A stretch of 64,000 nucleotides of DNA, from NCBI RefSeq assembly GCF_050157905.1, contig NZ_JBKIWZ010000001.1, positions 3,038,001-3,102,000 of the forward strand, written 5' to 3'. This stretch comes from Pantoea sp050157905. GTDB taxonomy: Bacteria; Pseudomonadota; Gammaproteobacteria; Enterobacterales; Enterobacteriaceae. This document shows positions 53,119 to 64,000 of the stretch, in pieces. The translations under genes and the position numbers were made by a program. Under the pieces are notes generated by a model, which saw only the letters and a list, made by a program, of their open reading frames with translations, did no database searches and was not told the DNA's origin. The stretch's first letter is position 1, and every line of letters begins with the position of its first letter.

Positions 53119-54639
53119 ATGTCATTATCAAAAGTTCTGACTCGTGCAGCGTTGGGTGTGGAAGCCCCACTGGTCACCATTGAGGCACATATCAGTAACG
53201 GTCTGCCCGCCTTAACGCTGGTAGGGCTGCCTGAAACCACCGTGAAAGAAGCGCGTGAACGGGTGCGTAGCGCCATTATCAACAGCGGATTTACCTTCCC
53301 GGCAAAACGTCTCACCATCAATCTTGCACCAGCCGATCTGCCCAAAGAGGGCGGGCGGTATGACCTGCCTATGGCCATCGCTATTCTGGTCGCCTCTGAA
53401 CAGCTTCCGGCCGATAAGCTGATGCATTATGAGTTTCTGGGTGAACTGGCGCTTGACGGTGCGCTGTGTGGGGTACAGGGCGCAATTCCGGCAGCGATGG
53501 TTGCGATTCAGGCCGGGCGGCAACTGGTACTCTCTGTGGAAAATCAGGACGATGCAGGCTTAATCCGTCAGGGTGCCTCACTCGTCGCCTCACACCTCAG
53601 CGAGGTATGCGCTTTTCTGCGCAATACACACACTTTGCCCATGGCCCGCTACCCTGAGCATTCAGGGCACACCACGTCTGAAGATCTCGCCGATATGATT
53701 GGTCAGGAACAGGGGCGCAGAGCGCTGGAAATCACAGCCGCAGGCGGGCACAACCTGCTGCTGGTCGGGCCGCCTGGTACCGGTAAGACCATGCTGGCCA
53801 CCCGGCTCCCCGGTATCATGCCTGCACTAAGCGATCAGGAGGCTCTGGAGTGTGCGGCAATTGCAAGCCTGGTCAACAGCAGCACTCTGCACCGCCAGTG
53901 GCGCACCCGACCCTTCAGGTCGCCTCATCACAGCGCCTCTCTCTACGCCCTGATTGGTGGCGGATCCCTGCCACGTCCTGGCGAGATCTCGCTGGCCCAT
54001 AACGGTGTGCTGTTTCTGGATGAACTGCCGGAATTTGACCGCAGGGTGCTCGATTCCCTGCGCGAGCCCCTTGAGTCTGGCTCTATCGCGATTTCACGTG
54101 CCCGCGCGAAAGTTACCTATCCGGCACGCTTTCAGCTGATTGCGGCGATGAATCCAAGCCCGACAGGACATTATCAGGGGCAGCATAACCGCTGCTCGCC
54201 TCAGCAGGTGCTGCGTTATCTCAGCAAGCTTTCCGGTCCTTTTCTGGATCGTTTTGATCTTTCACTGGAGATACCGCTGCTTCCCGGAGGCATGCTCAGT
54301 GGGCAGCGTCCTGCTGCAGAAGCCTCGGAGCAGGTTCGTCAGCGGGTCATCGCCGCGCGTGACGTGCAGCTGGCTCGCGCCGGGAAGATAAATGCTCATC
54401 TGAATAACGCGGAGATTGTACGCTGGTGTCAGCTGGTTAAAGAGGATGCGGTATGGCTGGAATCTGTGCTGGAGAAACTGGGTTTATCTGTACGGGCCTG
54501 GCAGCGGATCCTGAAAGTGGCGCGTACGGTGGCCGATCTGGCCGGAGAGCCTGAGATTACGCGAATTCATCTGCAGGAGGCCGTCAGTTATCGGACAATT
54601 GATCGGTTAATGATTCATCTGCACAACAGCCTGCAATAA
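53119..54639 (+). CDS. comM: ComM/YifB AAA+ helicase-like ATPase
   Basis: A 506-aa magnesium-chelatase-like AAA+ protein. In naturally competent bacteria ComM is a helicase that speeds branch migration during recombination of incoming DNA; in enterobacteria it is called YifB. The N-terminal domain resembles Lon's C-terminal fold (LPALTLVGLPETTVKEARER). Walker A GPPGTGKTM is at about residue 215, Walker B is VLFLDELPEF, and the sensor block AAMNPSP follows. Its place between ilv and maoP is the E. coli order. Confidence 0.95.
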   Translation: MSLSKVLTRAALGVEAPLVTIEAHISNGLPALTLVGLPETTVKEARERVRSAIINSGFTFPAKRLTINLAPADLPKEGGRYDLPMAIAILVASEQLPADKLMHYEFLGELALDGALCGVQGAIPAAMVAIQAGRQLVLSVENQDDAGLIRQGASLVASHLSEVCAFLRNTHTLPMARYPEHSGHTTSEDLADMIGQEQGRRALEITAAGGHNLLLVGPPGTGKTMLATRLPGIMPALSDQEALECAAIASLVNSSTLHRQWRTRPFRSPHHSASLYALIGGGSLPRPGEISLAHNGVLFLDELPEFDRRVLDSLREPLESGSIAISRARAKVTYPARFQLIAAMNPSPTGHYQGQHNRCSPQQVLRYLSKLSGPFLDRFDLSLEIPLLPGGMLSGQRPAAEASEQVRQRVIAARDVQLARAGKINAHLNNAEIVRWCQLVKEDAVWLESVLEKLGLSVRAWQRILKVARTVADLAGEPEITRIHLQEAVSYRTIDRLMIHLHNSLQ

Positions 54640-54663
54640 AAAAGGGGCTTACGCCCCTTTCCT
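54640..54663. terminator. Terminator between comM and maoP
   Basis: AAAGGGGCTTACGCCCCTTT with A-rich and T-rich flanks lies between the convergent genes and can act in both directions. Confidence 0.88.
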
Positions 54664-54664
54664 G

Positions 54665-55003
54665 TTAATCGTCGCTGTCGCTAAAGTCTTCAACGGTATC
54701 CATCTGCGGTTTACCGCCAGACAGCGTATGGAAACGCTTCGGACGCTTAATGCGGGTCATGTATTTGGACCAGACACGTTCAGCTTCCGTCTGCGGTTCA
54801 CGCACACCACGACATACTTCAATAAACAAACGTTCTTCTTCGGTTACAGGCTCACGCTTTGATAAATCCAGCTCATTAAAGGCGAAACCGTGGCGTTCAA
54901 GAAGCTGGGCTTCTTTAATAGTAAAGTCACCGTGGCGCGAGAAACCACGCGGGTAATGTTTGTTATCAAAGAAACGATTCTCTGTTGAGAAGCTTTCCGC
55001 CAT
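54665..55003 (-). CDS. maoP: Macrodomain Ori organisation protein MaoP
   Basis: A 112-aa protein, E. coli YifE. MaoP helps restrict the mobility of the Ori macrodomain together with the cis site maoS. The translation shows the family pattern ENRFFDNKHYPRGFSRHGDF, then FIEVCRGVREPQTEAERVWS, and an acidic tail (DFSDSDD). It is convergent with comM across a terminator and divergent from hdfR, as in E. coli. I did not try to assign maoS because I cannot recall its sequence reliably. Confidence 0.94.
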   Translation of the reverse strand: MAESFSTENRFFDNKHYPRGFSRHGDFTIKEAQLLERHGFAFNELDLSKREPVTEEERLFIEVCRGVREPQTEAERVWSKYMTRIKRPKRFHTLSGGKPQMDTVEDFSDSDD

Positions 55004-55123
55004 GTTACACGCTCCTGATTTTCTAATGCCGTGCTGTTAATGGCGCGGAGTATTAGATAGGCTTGACAGAGTGTAAAACAAAACATTTAAATCTATACGA
55101 CAAACATTTTTTGGGAGAAGGCT

Positions 55124-55957
55124 GTGGATACGGAATTACTGAAAACTTTCCTGGAAGTGAGCAGAACACGCCATTTCGGGCGTGCTGCAGAAGCACTTTA
55201 TCTCACGCAATCTGCCGTCAGTTTTCGCATCCGTCAGTTAGAGAATCAGCTCGGTGTTAATCTTTTCACCCGCCATCGTAACAACATCCGTCTGACGGCA
55301 GCCGGCGAGCGATTACTCCCTTACGCAGAGAGCCTGATGAGCACCTGGATGATGGCGAAAAAGGAGGTGTCCCATACACAGCAGCACCATGAGCTCTCGA
55401 TAGGGGCCAGTGCTTCGCTATGGGAGGCTTATCTGACGCCATGGCTACAGACGCTGTATGAGAACCGCGAGAGCCTGCATCTGGAAGCGCGTGTAGCGCA
55501 GCGGCATCTGCTGGTAAAGCAGCTTCATGAGCGCCAGCTGGACCTGTTGATCACGACCGAAGCGCCTAAGATGGATGAGTTAACCAGTCAGCAAATAGGG
55601 CACGTCTCGCTGGCGCTGTTCTGCGCCCGTCAGAGCGAAAAGCGCGAACATTACGACTACATCAAGCTGGAGTGGGGAGCCGACTTTCATCAGCATCAGA
55701 GTTATCTTTCAGGCGCTGACGATGTGCCAGTCCTGACGACAACTTCAGCGCATGTCACCCGTGAACTGCTGCATACCACCGGCGCATGCGCGTTTCTGCC
55801 CGACTTCTGGCAGAGTCTCTATAGCGAATTAATGATCATTCCGGATACGCCGGTGGCCGTTCGTCCACTTTATGCGGTCTGGTTGCAGAACAGCGATCAA
55901 CAGGCACATATCCGTCAGCTGCTGAAATTCCCGATTCTGGTAAGGCAAAATAGCTGA
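55124..55957 (+). CDS. hdfR: LysR-family regulator HdfR
   Basis: A 277-aa LysR regulator that in E. coli represses the flagellar master operon flhDC. The HTH is at residues 1-60 (MDTELLKTFLEVSRTRHFGR, then AAEALYLTQSAVSFRIRQLE). The effector domain ends with a block like RQLLKFPIL. It begins with GTG at 55124; GGAGAAGGCT lies just upstream. It is divergent from maoP and its end faces the tRNA-Trp gene of the rRNA operon, as at the rrnC locus of E. coli. Confidence 0.95.
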   Translation: MDTELLKTFLEVSRTRHFGRAAEALYLTQSAVSFRIRQLENQLGVNLFTRHRNNIRLTAAGERLLPYAESLMSTWMMAKKEVSHTQQHHELSIGASASLWEAYLTPWLQTLYENRESLHLEARVAQRHLLVKQLHERQLDLLITTEAPKMDELTSQQIGHVSLALFCARQSEKREHYDYIKLEWGADFHQHQSYLSGADDVPVLTTTSAHVTRELLHTTGACAFLPDFWQSLYSELMIIPDTPVAVRPLYAVWLQNSDQQAHIRQLLKFPILVRQNS

Positions 55958-55989
55958 AATTAAGGGAAAAGCGGGCGGGAGAAATAAGA

Positions 55990-56015
55990 AACCAGTTAGA
56001 ATTAACTGGTTTTTT
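55990..56015 (+). terminator. Terminator of hdfR
   Basis: AACCAGTTAGAATTAACTGG followed by TTTTTT: a 9-bp stem with a T run, 33 nt after the hdfR stop. Confidence 0.88.
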
Positions 56016-56030
56016 GATTTTTTAAAAGCA

Positions 56031-56059
56031 AAAAAAAATCCTTTGCCGAAGCAAAGGAT
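56031..56059 (-). terminator. Terminator of the rRNA operon
   Basis: On the minus strand, ATCCTTTGCTTCGGCAAAGG then ATTTTTTTT: a UUCG-type loop stem with a long T run, directly after tRNA-Trp. Confidence 0.92.
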
Positions 56060-56066
56060 CGTTTTC

Positions 56067-56142
<76 letters not shown>

Positions 56143-56149
56143 AAAAGGG

Positions 56150-56226
56150 TGGCGGAACGGACGGGGCTCGAACCCGCGACCCCCTGCGTGACAGGCAGGT
56201 ATTCTAACCAACTGAACTACCGCTCC
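56150..56226 (-). tRNA. aspT: tRNA-Asp (GTC)
   Basis: Full cloverleaf on the minus strand with acceptor GGAGCGG, anticodon GTC in CTGTCAC, T-loop GGTTCGAGCCC and encoded CCA. It lies between 5S rRNA and tRNA-Trp, the order seen at rrnC in E. coli. Confidence 0.98.
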
Positions 56227-56313
56227 ACCGGTTCTTTCACAGCCATCAGCGCCTCGCTGATACCTGTCTGTTCCTTCTTTTTTTCCCTGTCAGAGGAAAA
56301 AGGAACGTATCTT

Positions 56314-56433
56314 ATGCCTGGCAGTTCCCTACTCTCGCATGGGGAGGCCCCACACTACCATCGGCGCTACGGCGTTTCACTTCTGAGTTCGGCATGGGGT
56401 CAGGTGGGACCACCGCGCTAAAGCCGCCAGGCA
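56314..56433 (-). rRNA. rrf: 5S ribosomal RNA
   Basis: 120 nt on the minus strand. It begins TGCCTGGCGGC and ends CTGCCAGGCAT, with the conserved GCCGAACTCAGAAGTGAAAC. The ends are placed by likeness to E. coli. Confidence 0.98.
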
Positions 56434-56446
56434 AATCTTGGTGCAC

Positions 56447-56568
56447 GAAACGAATCTTTTACGTCATGACCGCGTTGCCATCGCTCAGCCACACCGGTCA
56501 CATACGTCAGTATGCTCCCGCTGATGTCTTCGCTCTGCGCCTTGTCACGCCGCAAAATCTTTCGTTTC
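56447..56568. repeat. Foldback in the 23S-5S spacer
   Basis: An imperfect 122-bp palindrome: outer arms GAAACGAA/TTCGTTTC, a TTTTACG/CGCAAAA-type inner arm, and the apex CATAC-GTCA-GTATG at 56501-56514. It makes the 23S-5S spacer nearly 200 nt, longer than in E. coli. It is probably a spacer stem-loop module. Confidence 0.65.
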
Positions 56569-56631
56569 CGCAAATTCTTATCCGGAAAACAGGGCTGAAA
56601 ATCGTCTCTCAAAAAACGCCTCTGGCGTTGT

Positions 56632-59535
<2,904 letters not shown>

Positions 59536-59664
59536 TCACAACCCACAGGCGTTTTCACGCTGCGGACTGCAAGCATTTGAGAGACTCGTACGCATCGCCT
59601 TTTTCATTCTTATTTACGGAGAATGAAAGCGACACGTCGTTTCAATTTTCAGCTTGTTCCGGAT

Positions 59665-59676
59665 TGTTAAAGAGCA
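59665..59676 (-). promoter_or_regulatory. Spacer boxA antitermination site
   Basis: TGCTCTTTAACA on the minus strand, between tRNA-Ala and 23S: the second boxA for Nus-factor antitermination, identical to the one in the leader (61800-61811). Confidence 0.88.
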
Positions 59677-59743
59677 TAATACGTCACAGCACACCGTTGC
59701 CGGTACGCTCTGAGGTATTTCAGAAAAAACAGTTAAAACGGTA

Positions 59744-59819
59744 TGGTGGAGCTAAGCGGGATCGAACCGCTGACCTCCTGCGTGCAAGGCAGGCGCTCTC
59801 CCAGCTGAGCTATAGCCCC
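59744..59819 (-). tRNA. tRNA-Ala (TGC)
   Basis: Cloverleaf on the minus strand with acceptor GGGGCTA, anticodon TGC in CTTGCAC, T-loop GGTTCGATCCC and encoded CCA. It lies in the 16S-23S spacer downstream of tRNA-Ile. Confidence 0.98.
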
Positions 59820-59874
59820 ATACAGTTACTGCAGAGACCACTACGTTCAACCGAGTACACTTCGTGAGAAGTGC

Positions 59875-59957
59875 AATTCGTGCTCAGGCAAGGCATGTCT
59901 TCGCGAAGCATAGTGAACTATGCGAGCCGGAGACATAACGCAGCGTGAGTGCGAATT
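59875..59957. repeat. Foldback between tRNA-Ile and tRNA-Ala
   Basis: An 83-bp imperfect palindrome with outer arms AATTCG/CGAATT, inner arms ATGTCT/AGACAT and the apex GCATAG-TGAA-CTATGC. Its outer end touches the CCA of tRNA-Ile. It may help processing or be an inserted spacer module. Confidence 0.65.
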
Positions 59958-60034
<77 letters not shown>

Positions 60035-60107
60035 GTAGAGGTTTTTTCTGCTCGTTACTTTTTATCAGACAATCTGTGTGAGCACTGCGCGGGAAGGTAT
60101 CTTAAGG

Positions 60108-61647
<1,540 letters not shown>

Positions 61648-61799
61648 AAGTTTGATTTGCTGAAACCAGTTCAGCGATGCTCATCTGTAAAACGTCATAA
61701 TGAATGTCATTATGTGTTCACTCGTGAGACTTGATATTTTTTGCGTCCGGAGACGCTGATATCAATCCTGCGAGTGCCCACACAGATTGTCTGATAAAT

Positions 61800-61811
61800 T
61801 GTTAAAGAGCA
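61800..61811 (-). promoter_or_regulatory. Leader boxA antitermination site
   Basis: TGCTCTTTAACA on the minus strand, about 150 nt before 16S; it matches the boxA used for rRNA antitermination. Confidence 0.9.
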
Positions 61812-61841
61812 TGCCGCTATTTCCTGCGGCGCGGGCTGCGT

Positions 61842-61869
61842 ATGATACGCTTTCCGCATTGTCAGTCAA
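61842..61869 (-). promoter_or_regulatory. rRNA promoter P2
   Basis: Minus strand -35 TTGACT, 16-nt spacer, -10 TATCAT. It lies 94 bp downstream of P1, as is typical. Confidence 0.88.
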
Positions 61870-61962
61870 GCATTTATTTTCGCTTAACTCACTGGTTCGT
61901 ATGATTTCGAACCTACTCAACCCGGCGCTTCGTAAGCCGTTGTGCCGTGTCAGTGGAGGCGC

Positions 61963-61990
61963 ATTATAGGGAGTTCTCGGAGGCTGACAA
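61963..61990 (-). promoter_or_regulatory. rRNA promoter P1
   Basis: Minus strand -35 TTGTCA, 16-nt spacer, perfect -10 TATAAT followed by GCGCC, a stringent-response-type GC discriminator. An AT-rich UP element precedes it. Confidence 0.93.
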
Positions 61991-62041
61991 GTGCTAATTT
62001 CAAATAAAATTCTGAGTGCTGTTTTTTTCAGCGAAAAGCCG

Positions 62042-62893
62042 CTAAAGCGCCAGTTTTTCCAGCAGCGGGAAGCCATAACGCTGTAAAACGGGCGATAATT
62101 GTACAGCTTCGCTATCCAGCGCTGTGCAAAAGGCGGCATTCTGCTGCGCTGAATGCACCTCAGGCGCTTCATGCTCCAGCAGCCAGGCTGTGCGTCGGGC
62201 TATTGCTGCACCGGAATCGATCAGACGCGTACCTTCCGGTAAGACCTGCTGCAGCTCTTCGCGCAGTAAAGGAAAGTGCGTACAGCCTAAAACAACCGTA
62301 TCTGGTGGCTCAGCCATCCGCAGCCACGGCTGAACGATACGTCGCACTTCTTCCCGTGCAACCTGCGCACCGTGGAGCTTAGCTTCTGCCAGCTCCACCA
62401 GCTCCGCCGAACCCAGCATCTCGATGTGACAGGAACCGGCAAACTGCGCCACCAGCTCATGGGTATAAGGACGGCGCACCGTCGCCCGCGTTGCCAGCAA
62501 TCCCACTACGCCATTTCGCGTCAGTCGCGCAGCCGGTTTAATCGCGGGCACCACACCTACCACAGGAAACGCAAAGCGTTCCCGCAGCGCGGGCAGTGAA
62601 ACGGTGCTGGCCGTGTTACAGGCGATAATGACGAGTGAAAGTGGATAGCGCTGAGTAATCGCCTCAACGATGGCCACCACCCGCTCGACAATGAACGTTT
62701 CGCTTTTCTCTCCATAAGGGAAGCCAGCGTTGTCGAAGGCGTAAAGATAATGAAGATCTGGCAGGAGCTGCCGGACCTCATCATAGACAGAAAGCCCGCC
62801 GACGCCGGAATCAAAGACCAGCACCGTGGGGCGTAAATCAGAAGGTGTAGCTGCCGCTGAGGTAATACTCTCGTCCTGGAGTCTGATAGCCAT
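62042..62893 (-). CDS. murI: Glutamate racemase
   Basis: A 283-aa cytoplasmic enzyme that makes D-glutamate for peptidoglycan. The first catalytic cysteine is in IACNTASTVSLPALRERF and the second in VLGCTHFPLLREEL; the start of the fold is VLVFDSGVGGLSVYDEVRQL. The N-terminal extension before it (MAIRLQDESITSAAATPSDL) is like that of E. coli MurI. The ATG at 62893 gives a 56-nt overlap with the end of btuB, the same as in E. coli; the longer open frame upstream lies in btuB. The rRNA operon follows. Confidence 0.97.
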   Translation of the reverse strand: MAIRLQDESITSAAATPSDLRPTVLVFDSGVGGLSVYDEVRQLLPDLHYLYAFDNAGFPYGEKSETFIVERVVAIVEAITQRYPLSLVIIACNTASTVSLPALRERFAFPVVGVVPAIKPAARLTRNGVVGLLATRATVRRPYTHELVAQFAGSCHIEMLGSAELVELAEAKLHGAQVAREEVRRIVQPWLRMAEPPDTVVLGCTHFPLLREELQQVLPEGTRLIDSGAAIARRTAWLLEHEAPEVHSAQQNAAFCTALDSEAVQLSPVLQRYGFPLLEKLAL

Positions 62894-64000
62894 ACGCTGT
62901 CTCGTAATCTTTATCGAACAGGTTGGCAATTCTACCACGAACCGTGAGCTGTGAAGTGACAGGATATGAGACCGCAAGATCCCACAGGCTAACGCCGCCT
63001 GATTTCACGCGACGGCTCGGCGTGCTGTTAAAGTCAGTGTCATACCGGTCGCCCAGATAGTGATAAGTCACGGACCAGTCAAACGTGTACAGCGTCCAGT
63101 CAAGCTGATACTTCACCTGCTGCTTAGCCCGACGAAGGAGTGGCTGGTCAGTAGTGCCATCCCGCGCATCGAGATAATCGTACGAGAGCTGATGCGTCAG
63201 CGGACCGGTGTCGAATCCGGCAGTGGCTTCAATACCCTTAATGCGCGCCCGCTTAGTGTTGTAGTAGCGGAAGGTTTGCGGATCGCTATCGATCAGGTTA
63301 TCAATGTCGTTGCGATAGCCAGACACGCGCCAGTTCACCGGCCCGCTCAGCCCTTCTAAACCGCCTTCCCACTGCTTACTTTTTTCCGGATCGAGATCGC
63401 GATTGCCATAAAGCGGGCTGTAAACCTGCGACAGGTTGGGTGCTTTAAACGCGGTGCCATAAGACGCAAAGAGGCGGTAGCCGGAGATAAACTCCCACGA
63501 CGCTGCGGTCTGCCAGGTGTTATGCCAGCCGAACTGGTTGTTGTCGTCATTGCGAACCGCCCCTTCCAGCGTAATACTGCCCACCTGCTGCTGGCCAGTC
63601 AGGTAGAGACCGGTGTTGCGCTGTGCATAACCGCTGGACAGATAGTTAGTGCCCGGCTCGGTCGTCTCTTTCTGCCAGTCGACACCGGCGCTGATCGCCC
63701 CCTGCCCCACCTGTACGGTGTTACCCCACTGCAGGTTGTACTGGGTCACATCATCAAACGTGGATGCCGCGCCATAGCGGCCATTGCGTGGGTCGTAGTT
63801 GATGTCTTTGGTATGGCCATAACTGGCGATAAGCTGGGTTGAGTAAATGTCACGGTTAAAGCGTAACCCGGTGTCCCAGGTCTGGCTGTAGAGCTGCCGG
63901 GTATCCGCCAGCCCGACGATATTCGTAAAGCTCTCATCGTAACTGTAGGAACCATCGTAGGCGGTGCGGTTATCAAACCCATAGCCGCGCACAAAACCGC
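62838..64000 (-). CDS. btuB: Vitamin B12 outer membrane receptor BtuB, 3' part
   Basis: C-terminal ~387 residues of the TonB-dependent cobalamin receptor; the signal peptide, TonB box, plug and first strands lie beyond the window edge. The visible part is beta-barrel sequence with alternating aromatic and polar residues. It ends with a barrel strand and terminal aromatic residue, REYYLSGSYTF, and RIANLFDKDYETAYGYQTPG is the usual last-strand block of TonB-dependent receptors. It overlaps murI by 56 nt. Assignment to BtuB rests on this context and the C-terminal sequence. Its B12 riboswitch would be outside the window. Confidence 0.93.
   Translation of the reverse strand, partial: GFVRGYGFDNRTAYDGSYSYDESFTNIVGLADTRQLYSQTWDTGLRFNRDIYSTQLIASYGHTKDINYDPRNGRYGAASTFDDVTQYNLQWGNTVQVGQGAISAGVDWQKETTEPGTNYLSSGYAQRNTGLYLTGQQQVGSITLEGAVRNDDNNQFGWHNTWQTAASWEFISGYRLFASYGTAFKAPNLSQVYSPLYGNRDLDPEKSKQWEGGLEGLSGPVNWRVSGYRNDIDNLIDSDPQTFRYYNTKRARIKGIEATAGFDTGPLTHQLSYDYLDARDGTTDQPLLRRAKQQVKYQLDWTLYTFDWSVTYHYLGDRYDTDFNSTPSRRVKSGGVSLWDLAVSYPVTSQLTVRGRIANLFDKDYETAYGYQTPGREYYLSGSYTF

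Larger units (their letters stand above)
61648..62041 (-). other. rRNA operon leader and promoter region
   Basis: 394 bp between murI and 16S with no gene. In transcription order it holds an AT-rich upstream (UP/Fis-type) tract near 61995-62020, promoters P1 and P2, boxA at 61800-61811, and a leader stem with the repeats CATAATGACATTCATTATG near 61697-61715. Confidence 0.85.

Overview
The window looks like a chromosomal segment of an enterobacterium, most likely Erwiniaceae (Pantoea or a close relative). The reasons are the intact ilvLGMEDA operon followed by ilvY/ilvC, comM (yifB), maoP, hdfR, an E. coli-type rRNA operon, the btuB-murI pair with its 56-nt overlap, and kdpFABCD. The genus is an inference. 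I see no prophage, transposase, CRISPR array or plasmid gene.

Layout. 1-5.7 kb: kdpFABCD (minus strand), with kdpD cut by the window edge and broken by a one-base frameshift; a KdpE-type operator lies upstream of kdpF. 5.7-25 kb: accessory metabolism. It holds an HD-GYP protein, a sugar-acid MFS transporter divergent from an orphan periplasmic sugar-binding protein, a GNAT acetyltransferase, an ABC exporter, a FemAB-like protein, a LysR regulator, a glutathionyl-hydroquinone reductase, a small esterase, a sugar isomerase-like TIM barrel, crcB under a fluoride riboswitch, a nucleoside hydrolase, the L-galactonate genes lgoD/lgoR/lgoT, and a two-gene alpha/beta-hydrolase operon. 25-30 kb: a chemoreceptor with a FliA promoter, mntP with a MntR box, a small membrane protein, and a MocR regulator divergent from an AhpD-like protein. 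30-43 kb: mqo, phosphoketolase, a LysE exporter divergent from a second MocR regulator, a GST, a PhzF protein, an SDR, and the yhjC-yhjD-yhjE group.

43-55 kb: ilvC, ilvY and ilvLGMEDA (branched-chain amino acid synthesis, with leader peptide and attenuator), then comM, maoP and hdfR. 56-62 kb: an rRNA operon on the minus strand in transcription order 16S, tRNA-Ile, tRNA-Ala, 23S, 5S, tRNA-Asp, tRNA-Trp, with promoters P1/P2 and boxA. 62-64 kb: murI and the 3' part of btuB.

The most unusual non-coding signal is the 585-bp interval between yhjE and ilvC. It holds two foldback structures; the second (43427-43604) has a long closing stem around six small hairpins, two of them with GNRA-type tetraloops on the plus strand. 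Other points are the riboswitch with compensatory changes, a repeated motif next to all three lgo genes, foldbacks in the rRNA spacers, and an rRNA operon whose flanks in E. coli belong to two different operons (rrnB and rrnC).
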